A stretch of 64,000 nucleotides of DNA from Anaerolineae bacterium. GTDB taxonomy: Bacteria; Chloroflexota; Anaerolineae; 4572-78; J111. Made by a program: the position numbers and the translations under genes. Location: positions 124,001 through 188,000 of the forward strand of contig JAKLJP010000009.1 in the NCBI GenBank assembly GCA_023151115.1, read 5' to 3'. A model generated the notes under the pieces. That model was not told where the DNA came from, made no database searches, and saw only the letters and a list, made by a program, of their open reading frames with translations. Numbering within the stretch: position 1 is the first letter of the stretch; each line of letters starts with the position of its first letter. This document shows, piece by piece, positions 28,388-37,200 of the stretch.

Positions 28388-30121
28388 TTACTCCAAGTAC
28401 CCCAACTCCCCCAACAACCGCCGTACCTCCGCCACTCTATCTGCAGGGATAATCAGCGTGGTCGAGTTCAGCGTCTCGCCCAGCAGCGGGCCGAGGCGGG
28501 GATGCTGGCGCAGTTCGGCCAGCAGGCTCTCGTGGCTGAGGCGTAATAAGGTGGCCTGTTCCAGGCGGGCGGTGTTCTGCCGGGTTCCCCAGGCTAGAAT
28601 CGTTTCGACCACTTTTAACGGCGTGCCGTTGTCGGTGGCGCGGGCCAGAAAGGCTGTAATCTGCTCGGCGGCTACCCCATTTTTGAGGGCGCGGCTAACG
28701 CTGGCCTGGCTGATCTGGTAGACCGCGCGCTCTTTCTCTCGCTCTTGCAGCGTGGCAAAACGGGCCAGTTGAAAACGGTCATACAGGCTGGCGCGGGCGG
28801 GCACGTAAACCTGGAAATTGGCATCTACCCGCAGCAGCGGCGCTTTTGGGGCCGGTGGTGTGGTTACCGGCTCGTTCCGCAGAAATGCCTGGCCCACCGG
28901 GGTGAGCCGAAAACTCGCTGGCTCGCCCGTTGCGGCAGCGCCCACCTCGACCACGCCCAAGATGAGCGAAATATGGGTCAGCAGGTAGCGGATCAGCGCC
29001 CCTTCGACCTCCTCCCAATGTTCAAACCCCATCAGTAACCGGCCTTGTTGGTCGTAAATGTACCAGCGGCTATAGTCCCCATCAGGGCGCTGAAAATCCG
29101 GCTCCAGCCGCTTGAGGGTGGTCACAAAGTCATCCAGCGAGAGCCAGGTGTCAATCGCCGTTTCCACCTGGGCCAGATAGCCCAAAATTTTAGAACGGGC
29201 CAGGAGCGGACTGTTTTCCCAGCCGGTGGGTTGGGGGACCAGGCCGGGCGTGCGCCATAAGTCGTTCCAGGTGGGGTCAGCCCGCCAGGTGTTTTGTAAC
29301 TGCTGGATTTGCTCGGCGGGTTGGCGTTGCAGCCAGGCGCGGGCCGGGTCACGGTCGAGACGCAGCCGGCCATGCGCTACGGTCAACAGGCCGGCCCGCT
29401 GGCCCAGGTGTAATAAAAATTCCAGTTCAGCTTCAATAGGAATAGTGGGCAATTCTGGCAGCAAACAGCTTGCCAGGGCGTTTTTATCTTTGGCAGCCAG
29501 GTGGTTGAGCGCGACCGCTGCTGCTTTAGGGCTGCTTTCCAGGCGCACAGGCGTGGTTTGCAAATAAACCAACAGGCTGAAGATGTTCTCCCGCAGCCGT
29601 CCCTCCCCGTTTATTTGCGCAGCCGGAACCGGAACCGGCGAAATCTTGAGCGTTTCGCTGGTCTCCGGTCTCCGGTCTCCTGTCTGGCCTGTAATTTCCA
29701 GCAACGGCAGCAAATCGGTCGGAATATAGACCATCTCCAGATTGCCCTCGGCCGTCGCCTGAAACGTTTTGAAGATCAGGCCGCGATACCACAACCCCTC
29801 GGCCGGGTTGACCGGGTTGCGCCAGGGTTGTTCGCGGACCAGCCGGGCCGATCCCATCGGGCGAATAAAGCCGTACTCGCGGGCAAAACGAGGGACTTCG
29901 ATCTGCCCGCCGTGATGCAGGAGCAGTTGTAGCGCCTCTTTTTCGGCCTCTGATAAATCTTCCAGGGTGATCGCCAGCGCCGCCGGTGAGAGCAAATGCT
30001 CAGCCAGCAGTTCGACCGCCTGAGCCTGGCTGATGGCCGCCAGATCAACCCCGCGCCGCTGAGCGATGCCCTGGAGCAAAGCCATCTCGTAATCAATGAG
30101 CGATTGATACAAAGTTTTCAC
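28388..30121 (-). CDS. Helicase C-terminal-like (Helicase_C_3/XPB-Ssl2-type) protein without helicase motifs
   Basis: About 577 residues. N- and C-terminal segments resemble the Helicase_C_3 domain found in bacterial XPB-like proteins: winged-helix-like LSEAEKEALQLLLHHGGQI, and near the end VDANFQVYVPARASLYDRFQLARFA with a final SRVAEVRRLLGELGYLE-like unit. There are no Walker motifs, so it is not a helicase by itself. I chose the GTG at 30121: it fits family starts (VKTLYQSLIDYEMALL), and a perfect promoter ends 6 nt upstream, implying a leaderless mRNA. Upstream ATGs at 30178 and 30268 lie before or inside an intergenic repeat. An in-frame repeat (GGAGACC stutter, 29660-29688) encodes part of a linker. 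Confidence 0.75.
   Translation of the reverse strand: MKTLYQSLIDYEMALLQGIAQRRGVDLAAISQAQAVELLAEHLLSPAALAITLEDLSEAEKEALQLLLHHGGQIEVPRFAREYGFIRPMGSARLVREQPWRNPVNPAEGLWYRGLIFKTFQATAEGNLEMVYIPTDLLPLLEITGQTGDRRPETSETLKISPVPVPAAQINGEGRLRENIFSLLVYLQTTPVRLESSPKAAAVALNHLAAKDKNALASCLLPELPTIPIEAELEFLLHLGQRAGLLTVAHGRLRLDRDPARAWLQRQPAEQIQQLQNTWRADPTWNDLWRTPGLVPQPTGWENSPLLARSKILGYLAQVETAIDTWLSLDDFVTTLKRLEPDFQRPDGDYSRWYIYDQQGRLLMGFEHWEEVEGALIRYLLTHISLILGVVEVGAAATGEPASFRLTPVGQAFLRNEPVTTPPAPKAPLLRVDANFQVYVPARASLYDRFQLARFATLQEREKERAVYQISQASVSRALKNGVAAEQITAFLARATDNGTPLKVVETILAWGTRQNTARLEQATLLRLSHESLLAELRQHPRLGPLLGETLNSTTLIIPADRVAEVRRLLGELGYLE
29660..29688. repeat. In-gene GGAGACC stutter
   Basis: On the minus strand GACAGGAGACCGGAGACCGG encodes part of the linker segment GDRRPETSE. 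Looks like an intergenic-type stutter word accepted in frame. Confidence 0.55.
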
Positions 30122-30127
30122 CCGGTT

Positions 30128-30156
30128 ATTATAACCGTAAGCCCTAAATCGCTCAA
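30128..30156 (-). promoter_or_regulatory. Promoter with leaderless geometry
   Basis: Minus strand TTGAGC, 17 nt, TATAAT; six nt later comes the GTG start at 30121. Confidence 0.65.
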
Positions 30157-30185
30157 TTTGGGTAATGATCAACACCATGTTTGAC

Positions 30186-30268
30186 TCAAATAGCCTCACG
30201 CAAAGCCGCAAAGTCGCAAAGATTTTTTGTTTTCTTGGCGTTCTTGGCGTCTTTGCGCGAGATTTCAT
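30186..30268. repeat. GCAAAGACGCCAAGAACGCC stutter repeat
   Basis: Minus strand: CGCAAAGACGCCAAGAACG, then CGCAAAGTCGCAAAG-type words around an AT-rich centre. Class of repeat seen between genes in many large bacterial genomes. Confidence 0.65.
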
Positions 30269-30311
30269 AGCTTGACTAATACAAAATCGCTCAATTTGTG
30301 AGCGAAATCAA

Positions 30312-30340
30312 TTGCTTGAATTAGGAGTCGCGGCTATAAT
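30312..30340 (+). promoter_or_regulatory. Promoter of the DUF1232 gene
   Basis: TTGCTT, 17 nt, TATAAT, with AGAAGGAG further downstream at the gene start. Confidence 0.65.
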
Positions 30341-30402
30341 TTTGTGGGAAATGTTTGTTTTCGGATTTACTGGCAACCCCCTATTTGCAGAAGGAGATGA
30401 CA

Positions 30403-30762
30403 ATGGCCGAACAAAAGCCGGCGCAATTTGACCCTGGGGCCAACCTGGGCTTTTTGACGGGAATATTTAAGCAGATTCGTTTAGTCTGGCTGCTGATGAA
30501 AGATGGGCGCGTGCCTGTCTGGGTAAAATCGGTCGTGCCGCTGTCGCTGCTTTACCTGATTTCGCCGCTCGATTTTATCCCCGATGTAGCGCTGGGATTG
30601 GGCCAGTTAGATGATATAGGAGTCATTTTGCTGGGCATGACCCTGTTTGTGAAATTGTGCCCGCCCCATGTGGTTGAACAGTATCAAAACCAACTCGAAT
30701 ATGGCACGCCCCTCGACGATGAAGCAGTTGATACCACCTATCGTATAATGGACGAAGATTAG
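30403..30762 (+). CDS. YkvA family protein (DUF1232)
   Basis: 119 residues with the DUF1232 signature PLSLLYLISPLDFIPDV near 46-62, preceded by an amphipathic helix and followed by a second hydrophobic helix (IGVILLGMTLFVKLCP). Such proteins are small membrane-associated proteins of unknown function. AGAAGGAG lies 8 nt before the ATG at 30403. The MerR-like gene starts 22 nt after the stop, so the pair is probably co-transcribed. Confidence 0.88.
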   Translation: MAEQKPAQFDPGANLGFLTGIFKQIRLVWLLMKDGRVPVWVKSVVPLSLLYLISPLDFIPDVALGLGQLDDIGVILLGMTLFVKLCPPHVVEQYQNQLEYGTPLDDEAVDTTYRIMDED

Positions 30763-30783
30763 TAAAGATAGGTGTCTTTTCCC

Positions 30784-31629
30784 ATGAATGAACAAGCTAA
30801 TTTCAAAACGCCGCAGGCGGTTGCCAGAGAATTGGAGGTGTCTGCGGCCACGCTGCGCCGCTGGGCTGATGAGTTTGCCGATTTCCTATCCACCGGCGCC
30901 GACTCTGCCCAAGGCCGCAGCCACCGCCGTTACACCGACCAGGATATTGCCACCCTGACTTTGATCAAAGAATTGATGAACAACGGCATGACCTATGAGC
31001 AGGTCCGCTTGCAGCTTACCCAGCGTTTATCTATGCCGCTAGATTTAGCTCCCCATGACGATGATTTTGACCCGGATCAGGGCACAGCCCTGATCGCAGC
31101 CAATGGAGCCGAATCCCCGGCGATTGCTTTTTTGACCAATACCTTGATGGCCCTGTCCGACAGCCAAAAAAGTATTCTCAATAGCCAGGCTGCCAACCGC
31201 GAGTTGATGGGCGTGCTGATTCAGGATAATTTCAACCTGAAGGAAGAGAATAACCGGCTGCGCGAGCGGATTTTAGAGGTGGAACGCAGCGCCGCCCAAA
31301 TTCGCCAGGAAGAGGAATGGCGGCGGGAAGCCTTGCGCCAGGAGATGGATGCGAAAATAGCCTCGGTCCAGCAACTGGCTACGCAAGCGATTAGCACCGC
31401 CAACTCGATTGAGATGCCGGATATCAAGGCGGTTAGTACCAAGCCGGGCTGTTTAGGGTCGCTGTTTGGGGCCGGAGGGACCCAAATTCTCAGTGTGCCC
31501 CGCCGCCGGCGCGAAGGGCTGGAGGCCCGCCAGGCCGGTCAGTCGCCGGTTGCTGCCCGTATGACTCAACCGACTGCTTCGTCTCAGCCGCCTCCGGCTC
31601 ACCCGAAACCCACCGCTCCGCCGGAGTAA
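30784..31629 (+). CDS. MerR-like DNA-binding protein with coiled coil
   Basis: 281 residues. The N-terminal winged helix-turn-helix resembles MerR (TPQAVARELEVSAATLRRWA near 8-27, then HRRYTDQDIATLTLIKELM). A coiled coil follows near 145-205 (KEENNRLRERILEVERSAA), and the C-terminus is a Pro/Gln/Thr-rich tail. No ligand-binding domain or Cys metal site is present, so the signal is unknown. Resembles the MerR-like chromosome-associated proteins of monoderm-type bacteria in layout. Start ATG 30784 was preferred to the frame opening 12 nt earlier. Follows the DUF1232 gene. Confidence 0.78.
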   Translation: MNEQANFKTPQAVARELEVSAATLRRWADEFADFLSTGADSAQGRSHRRYTDQDIATLTLIKELMNNGMTYEQVRLQLTQRLSMPLDLAPHDDDFDPDQGTALIAANGAESPAIAFLTNTLMALSDSQKSILNSQAANRELMGVLIQDNFNLKEENNRLRERILEVERSAAQIRQEEEWRREALRQEMDAKIASVQQLATQAISTANSIEMPDIKAVSTKPGCLGSLFGAGGTQILSVPRRRREGLEARQAGQSPVAARMTQPTASSQPPPAHPKPTAPPE

Positions 31630-31687
31630 CCTGTCTAAGTACAGGATTGCATAAATTCGTCACGATTTAATGTATCCGTTTCCTGAG

Positions 31688-31783
31688 ATGTCATTTCGAG
31701 CGCCAGCGAGAAATCTTCTTGCTCGCTATAACATTTTCGGCGGTGATAACGAAGATTCCTCCCTCCGGTCGGAATGATATGAC
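31688..31783. repeat. MITE-like element with TCATTTCGA ends
   Basis: Starts GTCATTTCGAGCGCCAGCGA and ends CCTCCGGTCGGAATGATATGAC with internal GAGAAATCTTC / GAAGATTCCTC. Family of 4348 and 46985. Confidence 0.7.
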
Positions 31784-31848
31784 TTCTGTGGAGGTATCTA
31801 CTCGCCTTGATTTCGTCACGAACTAAGGCAAAGCTGTACTAAGTCTAT

Positions 31849-31926
31849 GTCATGGCGAGGCTTAAGCCGAAGCAATCCCCAAGTTGTAAGGGGACGCTAC
31901 GCGGCTTCGCTTCGCTCGCAATAACA
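31849..31926. repeat. Second MITE-like element (GTCATGGCGAGG family)
   Basis: GTCATGGCGAGGC, CCGAAGCAATCCCC, then GGGGA and GCTTCGCTTCGCTCGCAATA. Distinct words from the neighbouring element but the same plan: two hairpinned ends facing each other. Confidence 0.65.
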
Positions 31927-31953
31927 CCTGTGTAGTTCCCAAATTTTAACGTC

Positions 31954-31982
31954 TTGACTCCGGCTATTGGGCGTGGTATAGT
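31954..31982 (+). promoter_or_regulatory. Promoter of ftsH
   Basis: TTGACT, 17 nt, TATAGT, about 40 nt before the ftsH ATG. The remaining part of the 394-nt gap contains the two MITE-like elements only. Confidence 0.75.
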
Positions 31983-32023
31983 TTGTGATGTCGAGTCTTC
32001 AACAATTGAGGTAAGTAAAAATT

Positions 32024-33823
32024 ATGAGATGGTCACGCGCCCTGTACGCGGTATTAATTCTGGTGGTCCTGGCTTTTTTGTATGGCGTTTTTGTTTTAAG
32101 AGCCGAGAGCCGTGACACCATTGAAATTTCAAAAGTAGCCGAACTGGCTAACAAGAACCAGATTGATACGATCACCGTTGATCAAAACGAGTTGGTCATC
32201 AAGCTTAAAAACAATTCCGAGGTCGTCTCAAACAAAGAACCTGAGATCGGCATTATCGAAACGTTGCGTATTTTGGGGGTGAGTGAGGAAAACCTGTCCG
32301 CCATCAAAGTGAGCGTTGCCCCACGTTCGGCCTGGGACGGCTGGCTGACCGTGCTGGGCACTCTACTACCTCTGATTTTGATTGGCGGCTTTTTCTTTTT
32401 CATTTTGCGCCAGGCCCAGGGGGCCGGCAACCAGGCCCTCAACTTTGGCAAAAGCCGGGCGCGTATGTTTACCGGCGACAAACCCACTGTCACCTTTGAT
32501 GATGTGGCCGGGGTTGACGAGGCCCGCCAGGAATTGGCCGAGATTGTCGAGTTTCTGCGCGAACCTGAAAAGTTTATCTCGCTGGGCGCGCGCATTCCCA
32601 AAGGCGTATTGATGGTGGGACCGCCTGGCTGTGGCAAAACATTGACCGCCAAAGCCATTTCCGGCGAAGCCGGGGTACCCTTCTTTAGCATTTCCGGCTC
32701 CGAGTTTGTCGAAATGTTTGTCGGTGTCGGGGCCAGCCGGGTGCGTGACCTGTTTGACCAGGCCAAGCGCAACAGCCCGTGTATCATTTTTATGGATGAA
32801 ATTGACGCCGTTGGGCGGCATCGCGGGGCCGGCCTGGGCGGCAGCCACGACGAGCGGGAGCAAACCCTCAACCAAATTCTGGTCGAAATGGACGGCTTTG
32901 ATACCGATACCAACGTCATTGTGGTTGCTGCGACCAACCGCCCCGATATTTTGGACCCGGCTTTGCTGCGGCCCGGTCGCTTCGACCGCCGGGTGGTACT
33001 GGATCGGCCCGACCGCAAGGGCCGCGAACAGATTCTGAATATTCATGTCAAGGGCAAACCCCTGGCCAGCAATGTTGACCTGCCTGTAGTAGCCAAACAG
33101 ACTCCTGGCTTTGTCGGCGCTGACCTGGAAAACCTGGTCAACGAGGCGGCTATTCTGGCGGCCCGGCGCAACAAAAAACAGATTAGCATGCTGGAATTTC
33201 AAGAAGCCATCGAGAAAGTCATTGCCGGGCCTGAACGCAAAAGCCGGATTATTCCCGAAAAAGAGCGCAATATTATCGCTCACCACGAAGCCGGCCACGC
33301 CCTGGTGATGAAATTGATCCCGGAATGCGACCCGGTTCATAAAGTCAGCATTATTGCTCGCGGGATGGCCGGTGGTTATACTCTTTCGCTGCCGGTGGAT
33401 GATCGCTACCTCAAAAATCAAAGCAAATTTGAAGCTGACCTGGCGGCGTTGATGGGCGGCCGAGTCGCCGAAGAGATTATCTTTGATGAAATTACCACCG
33501 GGGCCAGCAATGATCTGGATCGAGCGACCAAAATGGCGCGAGCGATGGTCACTCAATACGGCATGAGCCAGAAACTTGGTCCTCTGATCTTTGGCGAAAA
33601 AGATGAATTGGTCTTTTTAGGTAAAGAAATCGGCGAACAACGCAACTACAGCGAAGAAATTGCCCGCCAGATTGACCATGAAGTGCGCCGGATTGTCGAG
33701 GCGGCTTACAACCGGGCTACCCAGATTTTACAGGAAAACAAAGCAAAACTAGAAGAAATTGCCCAACGCCTGCTCAAAGAAGAAACCCTGGATGCCCAAT
33801 CTTTTGAGGCTATCTTTGCTTAA
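32024..33823 (+). CDS. ftsH: ATP-dependent membrane zinc metalloprotease FtsH
   Basis: Membrane AAA+ protease that degrades short-lived and damaged membrane proteins. 599 residues: TM1 about 5-23, an extracytoplasmic domain, TM2 about 107-127, AAA+ with Walker A GPPGCGKT near 199-206 (Cys where most FtsH have Thr), Walker [12 protein letters not shown] near 253-263 and the SRH region [12 protein letters not shown] near 308, then the protease with HEAGH near 420-424 and the third zinc ligand Asp in the ASNDLDRAT segment near 490. GAGGT lies 11 nt before the ATG. All catalytic residues are present. Confidence 0.97.
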   Translation: MRWSRALYAVLILVVLAFLYGVFVLRAESRDTIEISKVAELANKNQIDTITVDQNELVIKLKNNSEVVSNKEPEIGIIETLRILGVSEENLSAIKVSVAPRSAWDGWLTVLGTLLPLILIGGFFFFILRQAQGAGNQALNFGKSRARMFTGDKPTVTFDDVAGVDEARQELAEIVEFLREPEKFISLGARIPKGVLMVGPPGCGKTLTAKAISGEAGVPFFSISGSEFVEMFVGVGASRVRDLFDQAKRNSPCIIFMDEIDAVGRHRGAGLGGSHDEREQTLNQILVEMDGFDTDTNVIVVAATNRPDILDPALLRPGRFDRRVVLDRPDRKGREQILNIHVKGKPLASNVDLPVVAKQTPGFVGADLENLVNEAAILAARRNKKQISMLEFQEAIEKVIAGPERKSRIIPEKERNIIAHHEAGHALVMKLIPECDPVHKVSIIARGMAGGYTLSLPVDDRYLKNQSKFEADLAALMGGRVAEEIIFDEITTGASNDLDRATKMARAMVTQYGMSQKLGPLIFGEKDELVFLGKEIGEQRNYSEEIARQIDHEVRRIVEAAYNRATQILQENKAKLEEIAQRLLKEETLDAQSFEAIFA

Positions 33824-33850
33824 CTTAAAGGTTAAAGCTATTCAGGTCAG

Positions 33851-33880
33851 TTGACATTTTGCAGTAGCTTAGGGTATACT
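33851..33880 (+). promoter_or_regulatory. Promoter of the V4R/response regulator unit
   Basis: TTGACA, 18 nt, TATACT. Leaves a 5' leader of about 130 nt. Confidence 0.7.
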
Positions 33881-33914
33881 TAGTCGTAGTTTGCATAAGC
33901 TAAAAATTGGTCGT

Positions 33915-33994
33915 GAGTCTAGCCAAGGACTCTAGTAGTTTGAACTTGTTATCTTCGATGGAACTTGACGTAAAGTTCCATTTTCCTCAACAAG
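33915..33994 (+). promoter_or_regulatory. Structured 5' leader with terminator-like hairpin
   Basis: GAGTC/GACTC hairpin at 33915-33932, then TGGAACTT-gacgta-AAGTTCCA followed by TTTTCC at 33959-33986, enclosed by CTTGTT (33945) and AACAAG (33989). The ribosome-binding site follows at 34003. No known riboswitch class recognised. Confidence 0.4.
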
Positions 33995-34018
33995 ATTAAC
34001 TCCCGGAGGTAAATTGCG

Positions 34019-34648
34019 GTGGCCAGAGATAAAAGTGGGCTTTATTATCCCAACAAAATAGGTCGCATCTATTTGATGGCTATGGAAGAGGTGATGGGTA
34101 CCAACGGCATCAAAGCCGTTTTGAATCTAGCCAAAACCCCGGAATTAATAGGAAATTATCCCCCTAATAACCTGGCTCGTGAGTTTGACTTTGCTGATTT
34201 TGGAGCGATTGGGGCCGCAATTGAGGAAATGTACGGACCGCGCGGCGGACGTGGTCTGGCCTTGCGAGCGGGTCGCGCTTCTTTTGCCCAGGGGTTAAGC
34301 GAGTTTGGTTCCGTCATTGGGGCCAGTGAATTGGCCTTTAAAGTTATTCCTCTGGGCACCAAAGTAAAAGTGGGTCTCAAGGCTATGGCTGAGACATTTA
34401 CTAAATTCAGTGATCAGACCAGCGATGTTGAGGAAGCTGACGATTACTTTATTTACACTATTCGCAAATGCCCTGTTTGCTGGGGTAGAACCAGCGAAAA
34501 GCCCATTTGTTATGGTGCGGTTGGTATTCTGCAAGAGGGTCTGCGCTGGGTCAGCGGTGGTAAGGATTTTAAGGTTGAAGAAATCCAGTGTCATGCCGTT
34601 GGCGACGAGAACTGCGTTTTTTATGTTTATAAAGAACCCCTCAACTAG
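34019..34648 (+). CDS. V4R-domain protein
   Basis: 209 residues, GTG start 8 nt after a perfect GGAGGT. The C-terminal half has the V4R (4-vinyl reductase-like) small-molecule-binding pattern: FIYTIRKCPVCWGRTSEKP with a Cys pair, then ICYGAVGILQEGLRW and the closing ECHAVGDENCVF-like segment (IQCHAVGDENCVFYV). V4R domains often sense hydrocarbons, tetrapyrrole precursors or other ligands, and the Cys/His set may bind a metal. The N-terminal half (IYLMAMEEVMGTNGIKAVL) is the usual partner helix bundle. The response regulator follows 62 nt downstream, so this is probably a cytoplasmic sensor of that pathway. Confidence 0.82.
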   Translation: MARDKSGLYYPNKIGRIYLMAMEEVMGTNGIKAVLNLAKTPELIGNYPPNNLAREFDFADFGAIGAAIEEMYGPRGGRGLALRAGRASFAQGLSEFGSVIGASELAFKVIPLGTKVKVGLKAMAETFTKFSDQTSDVEEADDYFIYTIRKCPVCWGRTSEKPICYGAVGILQEGLRWVSGGKDFKVEEIQCHAVGDENCVFYVYKEPLN

Positions 34649-34710
34649 TTGAGCATCTGCAACATGTATGGGCTCCAGAGTCTTGATTGCCCGATAGGGA
34701 TGGCTCAACC

Positions 34711-35583
34711 ATGAAACATACCCTGCTCATAATTGAAGATGACCCGGACACTTCTGAAATGCTCCGGGTTTATTTTGAGGCTCAAGGATATCGGGTAGTG
34801 ACCGCGCTTACCGGCAAAGAGGGCCTGGATAAATGCCGATCTGAACCGCCTAACTTGGTCCTGCTTGATGTCCGTTTGCCCGATCTTGATGGTTTTGAGG
34901 TGGGCCAGCAGCTCCAGGATGATGTCCGCACCAGCCGTCTTCCGGTTATTTTTGTCACCGAGCGTCGCGGACGCGACGACAAGATTATGGGCCTTAAACT
35001 GGGCGCGGTAGATTATATTACCAAACCTTTTGACGTGCAGGAGCTGCGACTGCGGGTTCGCAATCACCTCAGCCGGGCCGGCAGTCAAAACAACCCGGTT
35101 ACCGGTCTCCCCGGCGAAAAGTTAACCGATGACCGTCTGAATGTGATGCTGGAACGATCTGAGTGGGCGGTATTGTCCCTTCATATTTATGGCCTGGAAA
35201 AATTTAACGAGATTTACGGCTTTGTGGCCCGCGATGATGTTCTCCGGGCAATTGCTTTGACTTTGACCAGCGCGGTTGACGAGCTGGGCAGTATTGATGA
35301 TTTTGTTGGACACCCGGCTGAGAATCGATTTACCATTATTACCGTCCCCAGCAAGGCCCCTCAACTCAGCCGCCATATCGAAGATCGCCTCAACCAGGCA
35401 ATGACCTACTTCTACCCCATTCACGACCGTGAAGCCGGTTATGTCCGGCGCAGCGGCGAAGACGGTCCCAAAGAAAAAGTGCCCTTCATGAAGGTTTCTA
35501 TTGTCAGCCTTCTGCCAAAAGACGGGCCTTTCTCCAAGCTGGAAAATCTAAAGCAGGCCCTGAGTCTGCCGGTCAAAGTTTAA
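34711..35583 (+). CDS. Response regulator with degenerate GGDEF-like output domain
   Basis: 290 residues. Receiver domain 1-125 with acidic pocket EDDPD, phosphoacceptor Asp near 52 (LVLLDVRLPDLDG) and Lys near 103 (ITKPFDVQEL). The output region about 140-285 follows the GGDEF fold (WAVLSLHIYGLEKFNEIYG, then VLRAIALTL), but the GG(D/E)EF loop is replaced by PAENRF, so it cannot make cyclic di-GMP. It probably acts by binding a partner or ligand. The ATG at 34711 is preferred over the TTG at 34687. Encoded just after the V4R gene and followed by a clear terminator. Confidence 0.82.
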   Translation: MKHTLLIIEDDPDTSEMLRVYFEAQGYRVVTALTGKEGLDKCRSEPPNLVLLDVRLPDLDGFEVGQQLQDDVRTSRLPVIFVTERRGRDDKIMGLKLGAVDYITKPFDVQELRLRVRNHLSRAGSQNNPVTGLPGEKLTDDRLNVMLERSEWAVLSLHIYGLEKFNEIYGFVARDDVLRAIALTLTSAVDELGSIDDFVGHPAENRFTIITVPSKAPQLSRHIEDRLNQAMTYFYPIHDREAGYVRRSGEDGPKEKVPFMKVSIVSLLPKDGPFSKLENLKQALSLPVKV

Positions 35584-35606
35584 CCCAACTCCCACAGACT
35601 CGATAG

Positions 35607-35638
35607 AGCAGTGTTCCCAACGGGTACACTGCTTTTTT
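35607..35638 (+). terminator. Intrinsic terminator after response regulator
   Basis: AGCAGTGT-tcccaacgggt-ACACTGCT followed by TTTTT, 24 nt past the stop. Confidence 0.9.
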
Positions 35639-35773
35639 ATCTAAAAGTAATGTAACGTGTCATTAAGCGTAGCTTTTGACCAAAATTCAAAAGCTGCGCT
35701 TTTAGACTCCGGAGTGCCTATTTTCAAAGAGTCGGACAGTTCCAATGGGACGACACCGACGATGAAATTGTTC

Positions 35774-35826
35774 GTAGTGACGACTTCAGTCGTCCGGGCT
35801 GTCCAGCGACTGAAGTCGCTACTACA
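35774..35826. repeat. Double palindrome GACGACTTCAGTCGTC / GCGACTGAAGTCGC
   Basis: Two hairpins that are also mirror copies of each other, flanked by GTAGTGA and TACTACA. Same architecture as the cluster at 3537. Confidence 0.65.
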
Positions 35827-35855
35827 ATAAGTTATTTTCAAGGGAGGTGAGCATT

Positions 35856-37130
35856 TTGCCTAATTCAAAAGACCCGGAAATCATCAATTACACCCTGGCT
35901 AATGGATTGCAGGTTCTCCTTAAGCCGATCCACACTGCCCCGGTGGTGAGTAACTGGATTTGGTATCGGGTGGGGGGACGCAACGAGTACCCTGGCAAAA
36001 CCGGCATCTCGCATTGGGTGGAACACATGATGTTCAAAGGCACCCCCACCTTTCCCAAAGGCGCGATCATGCTGGAGGTTAACCGCAACGGCGGCGTGTT
36101 GAATGGCTTTACCGGCCAGGATTACACCGCCTATTTTGAAACCCTGCCGGCCGATCGGCTGGACCTGGGCCTGCGTATTGAGAGTGACCGTATGGCAAAT
36201 TCGGTGATTGACCCCGACGAAGTGACCAGCGAGCGCACGGTGATCATCTCGGAGCGCGAAGGCAGTGAGAACAACCCGGAATGGGCTTTGTACGAAGAAG
36301 TTTCGGCCGCGGCCTATCGGGTACACCCCTATGGGCATATGGTGATTGGCTGGAAAGAGGATTTGCATAATATCAACCGCGCCGACCTGTACGAACATTA
36401 CCGAACATACTACGGACCTCACAATGCCGTTTTGATTATTGTCGGTGATATTAATGTGGATCAGGTCCGGACACGGATTGACGAGCTATTTGGACCCATC
36501 CCTGCCGGACCGCCCCCGCCGCCGGTGCTGGCCAAAGAGCCGCCCCAGCAGAGCGAGCGGCGGGTTATTATGCGTCAGCCCGGTACGACTGCCTATTTTC
36601 ATGCCATCTACCATACCTGTGCCGGCAGCCACGCCGACTCTTTCCCGCTGATTATGTTGGAGTCAATCCTTTCAGGGGCCAGCCTGGGCGGCACCCCGAC
36701 CCACCGCAGCGCCCGCCTGTACCGCGCTCTGGTCGAAACCGAAATTGCCGCCCAGGCCGGGGCCAGCTATCGCCCCAGCATTGACCCCGGCGCGATCCAT
36801 TTTAGCGGGACAGTCCGGCACGGACGCACTTTAGCCGAATTTGAAGCCGTTCTCGACGCCGAAATAGAGCGAATTCGCCAGGAGTTGGTGACCGAAGAAG
36901 AATTAGCTAAAGTGCGTAAACAAGTGAAGGCTCAGTTTGCCTACACCATCGAGCGGGTCAGCAGCCAGGCCTATTGGTTGGGCTGGCAGGAGATGCTGGG
37001 CGACTGGCGTTGGTTTGATACCTTTGTGGCTAATCTCTCCGCCGTCACCGCCGCCGATGTCCAGCGTGTGGCCCAAACCTATCTCCAGCCGGTCAATCGC
37101 ACCACTGGCTGGTTTGAGCCGGCGAGTTGA
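35856..37130 (+). CDS. M16 family zinc peptidase, catalytic half
   Basis: 424 residues. The inverted zinc motif HWVEH (His53, Glu56, His57) and the downstream Glu in the SERTVIISEREG segment are present, so this subunit is active. Start TTG 35856 was chosen: GGAGGTG lies 8 nt upstream, whereas a GTG at 35847 would sit inside the Shine-Dalgarno sequence. It pairs with the non-catalytic M16 protein at 39121 as in processing-peptidase-like heterodimers that clear peptides or process surface proteins. Normally such genes are adjacent; here an AT-rich pair of genes separates them. Confidence 0.92.
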   Translation: MPNSKDPEIINYTLANGLQVLLKPIHTAPVVSNWIWYRVGGRNEYPGKTGISHWVEHMMFKGTPTFPKGAIMLEVNRNGGVLNGFTGQDYTAYFETLPADRLDLGLRIESDRMANSVIDPDEVTSERTVIISEREGSENNPEWALYEEVSAAAYRVHPYGHMVIGWKEDLHNINRADLYEHYRTYYGPHNAVLIIVGDINVDQVRTRIDELFGPIPAGPPPPPVLAKEPPQQSERRVIMRQPGTTAYFHAIYHTCAGSHADSFPLIMLESILSGASLGGTPTHRSARLYRALVETEIAAQAGASYRPSIDPGAIHFSGTVRHGRTLAEFEAVLDAEIERIRQELVTEEELAKVRKQVKAQFAYTIERVSSQAYWLGWQEMLGDWRWFDTFVANLSAVTAADVQRVAQTYLQPVNRTTGWFEPAS

Positions 37131-37200
37131 AACGGAAAATGTAGAGCACTACACATCAGATTGTTATATACACATTTTTACTGATACTCGGGGAGGGGAT

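Noticed and set aside
32366..33556. 396-codon minus-strand frame opposite ftsH
   Set aside because: Antisense shadow of a fully recognised ftsH gene; no domain similarity seen.
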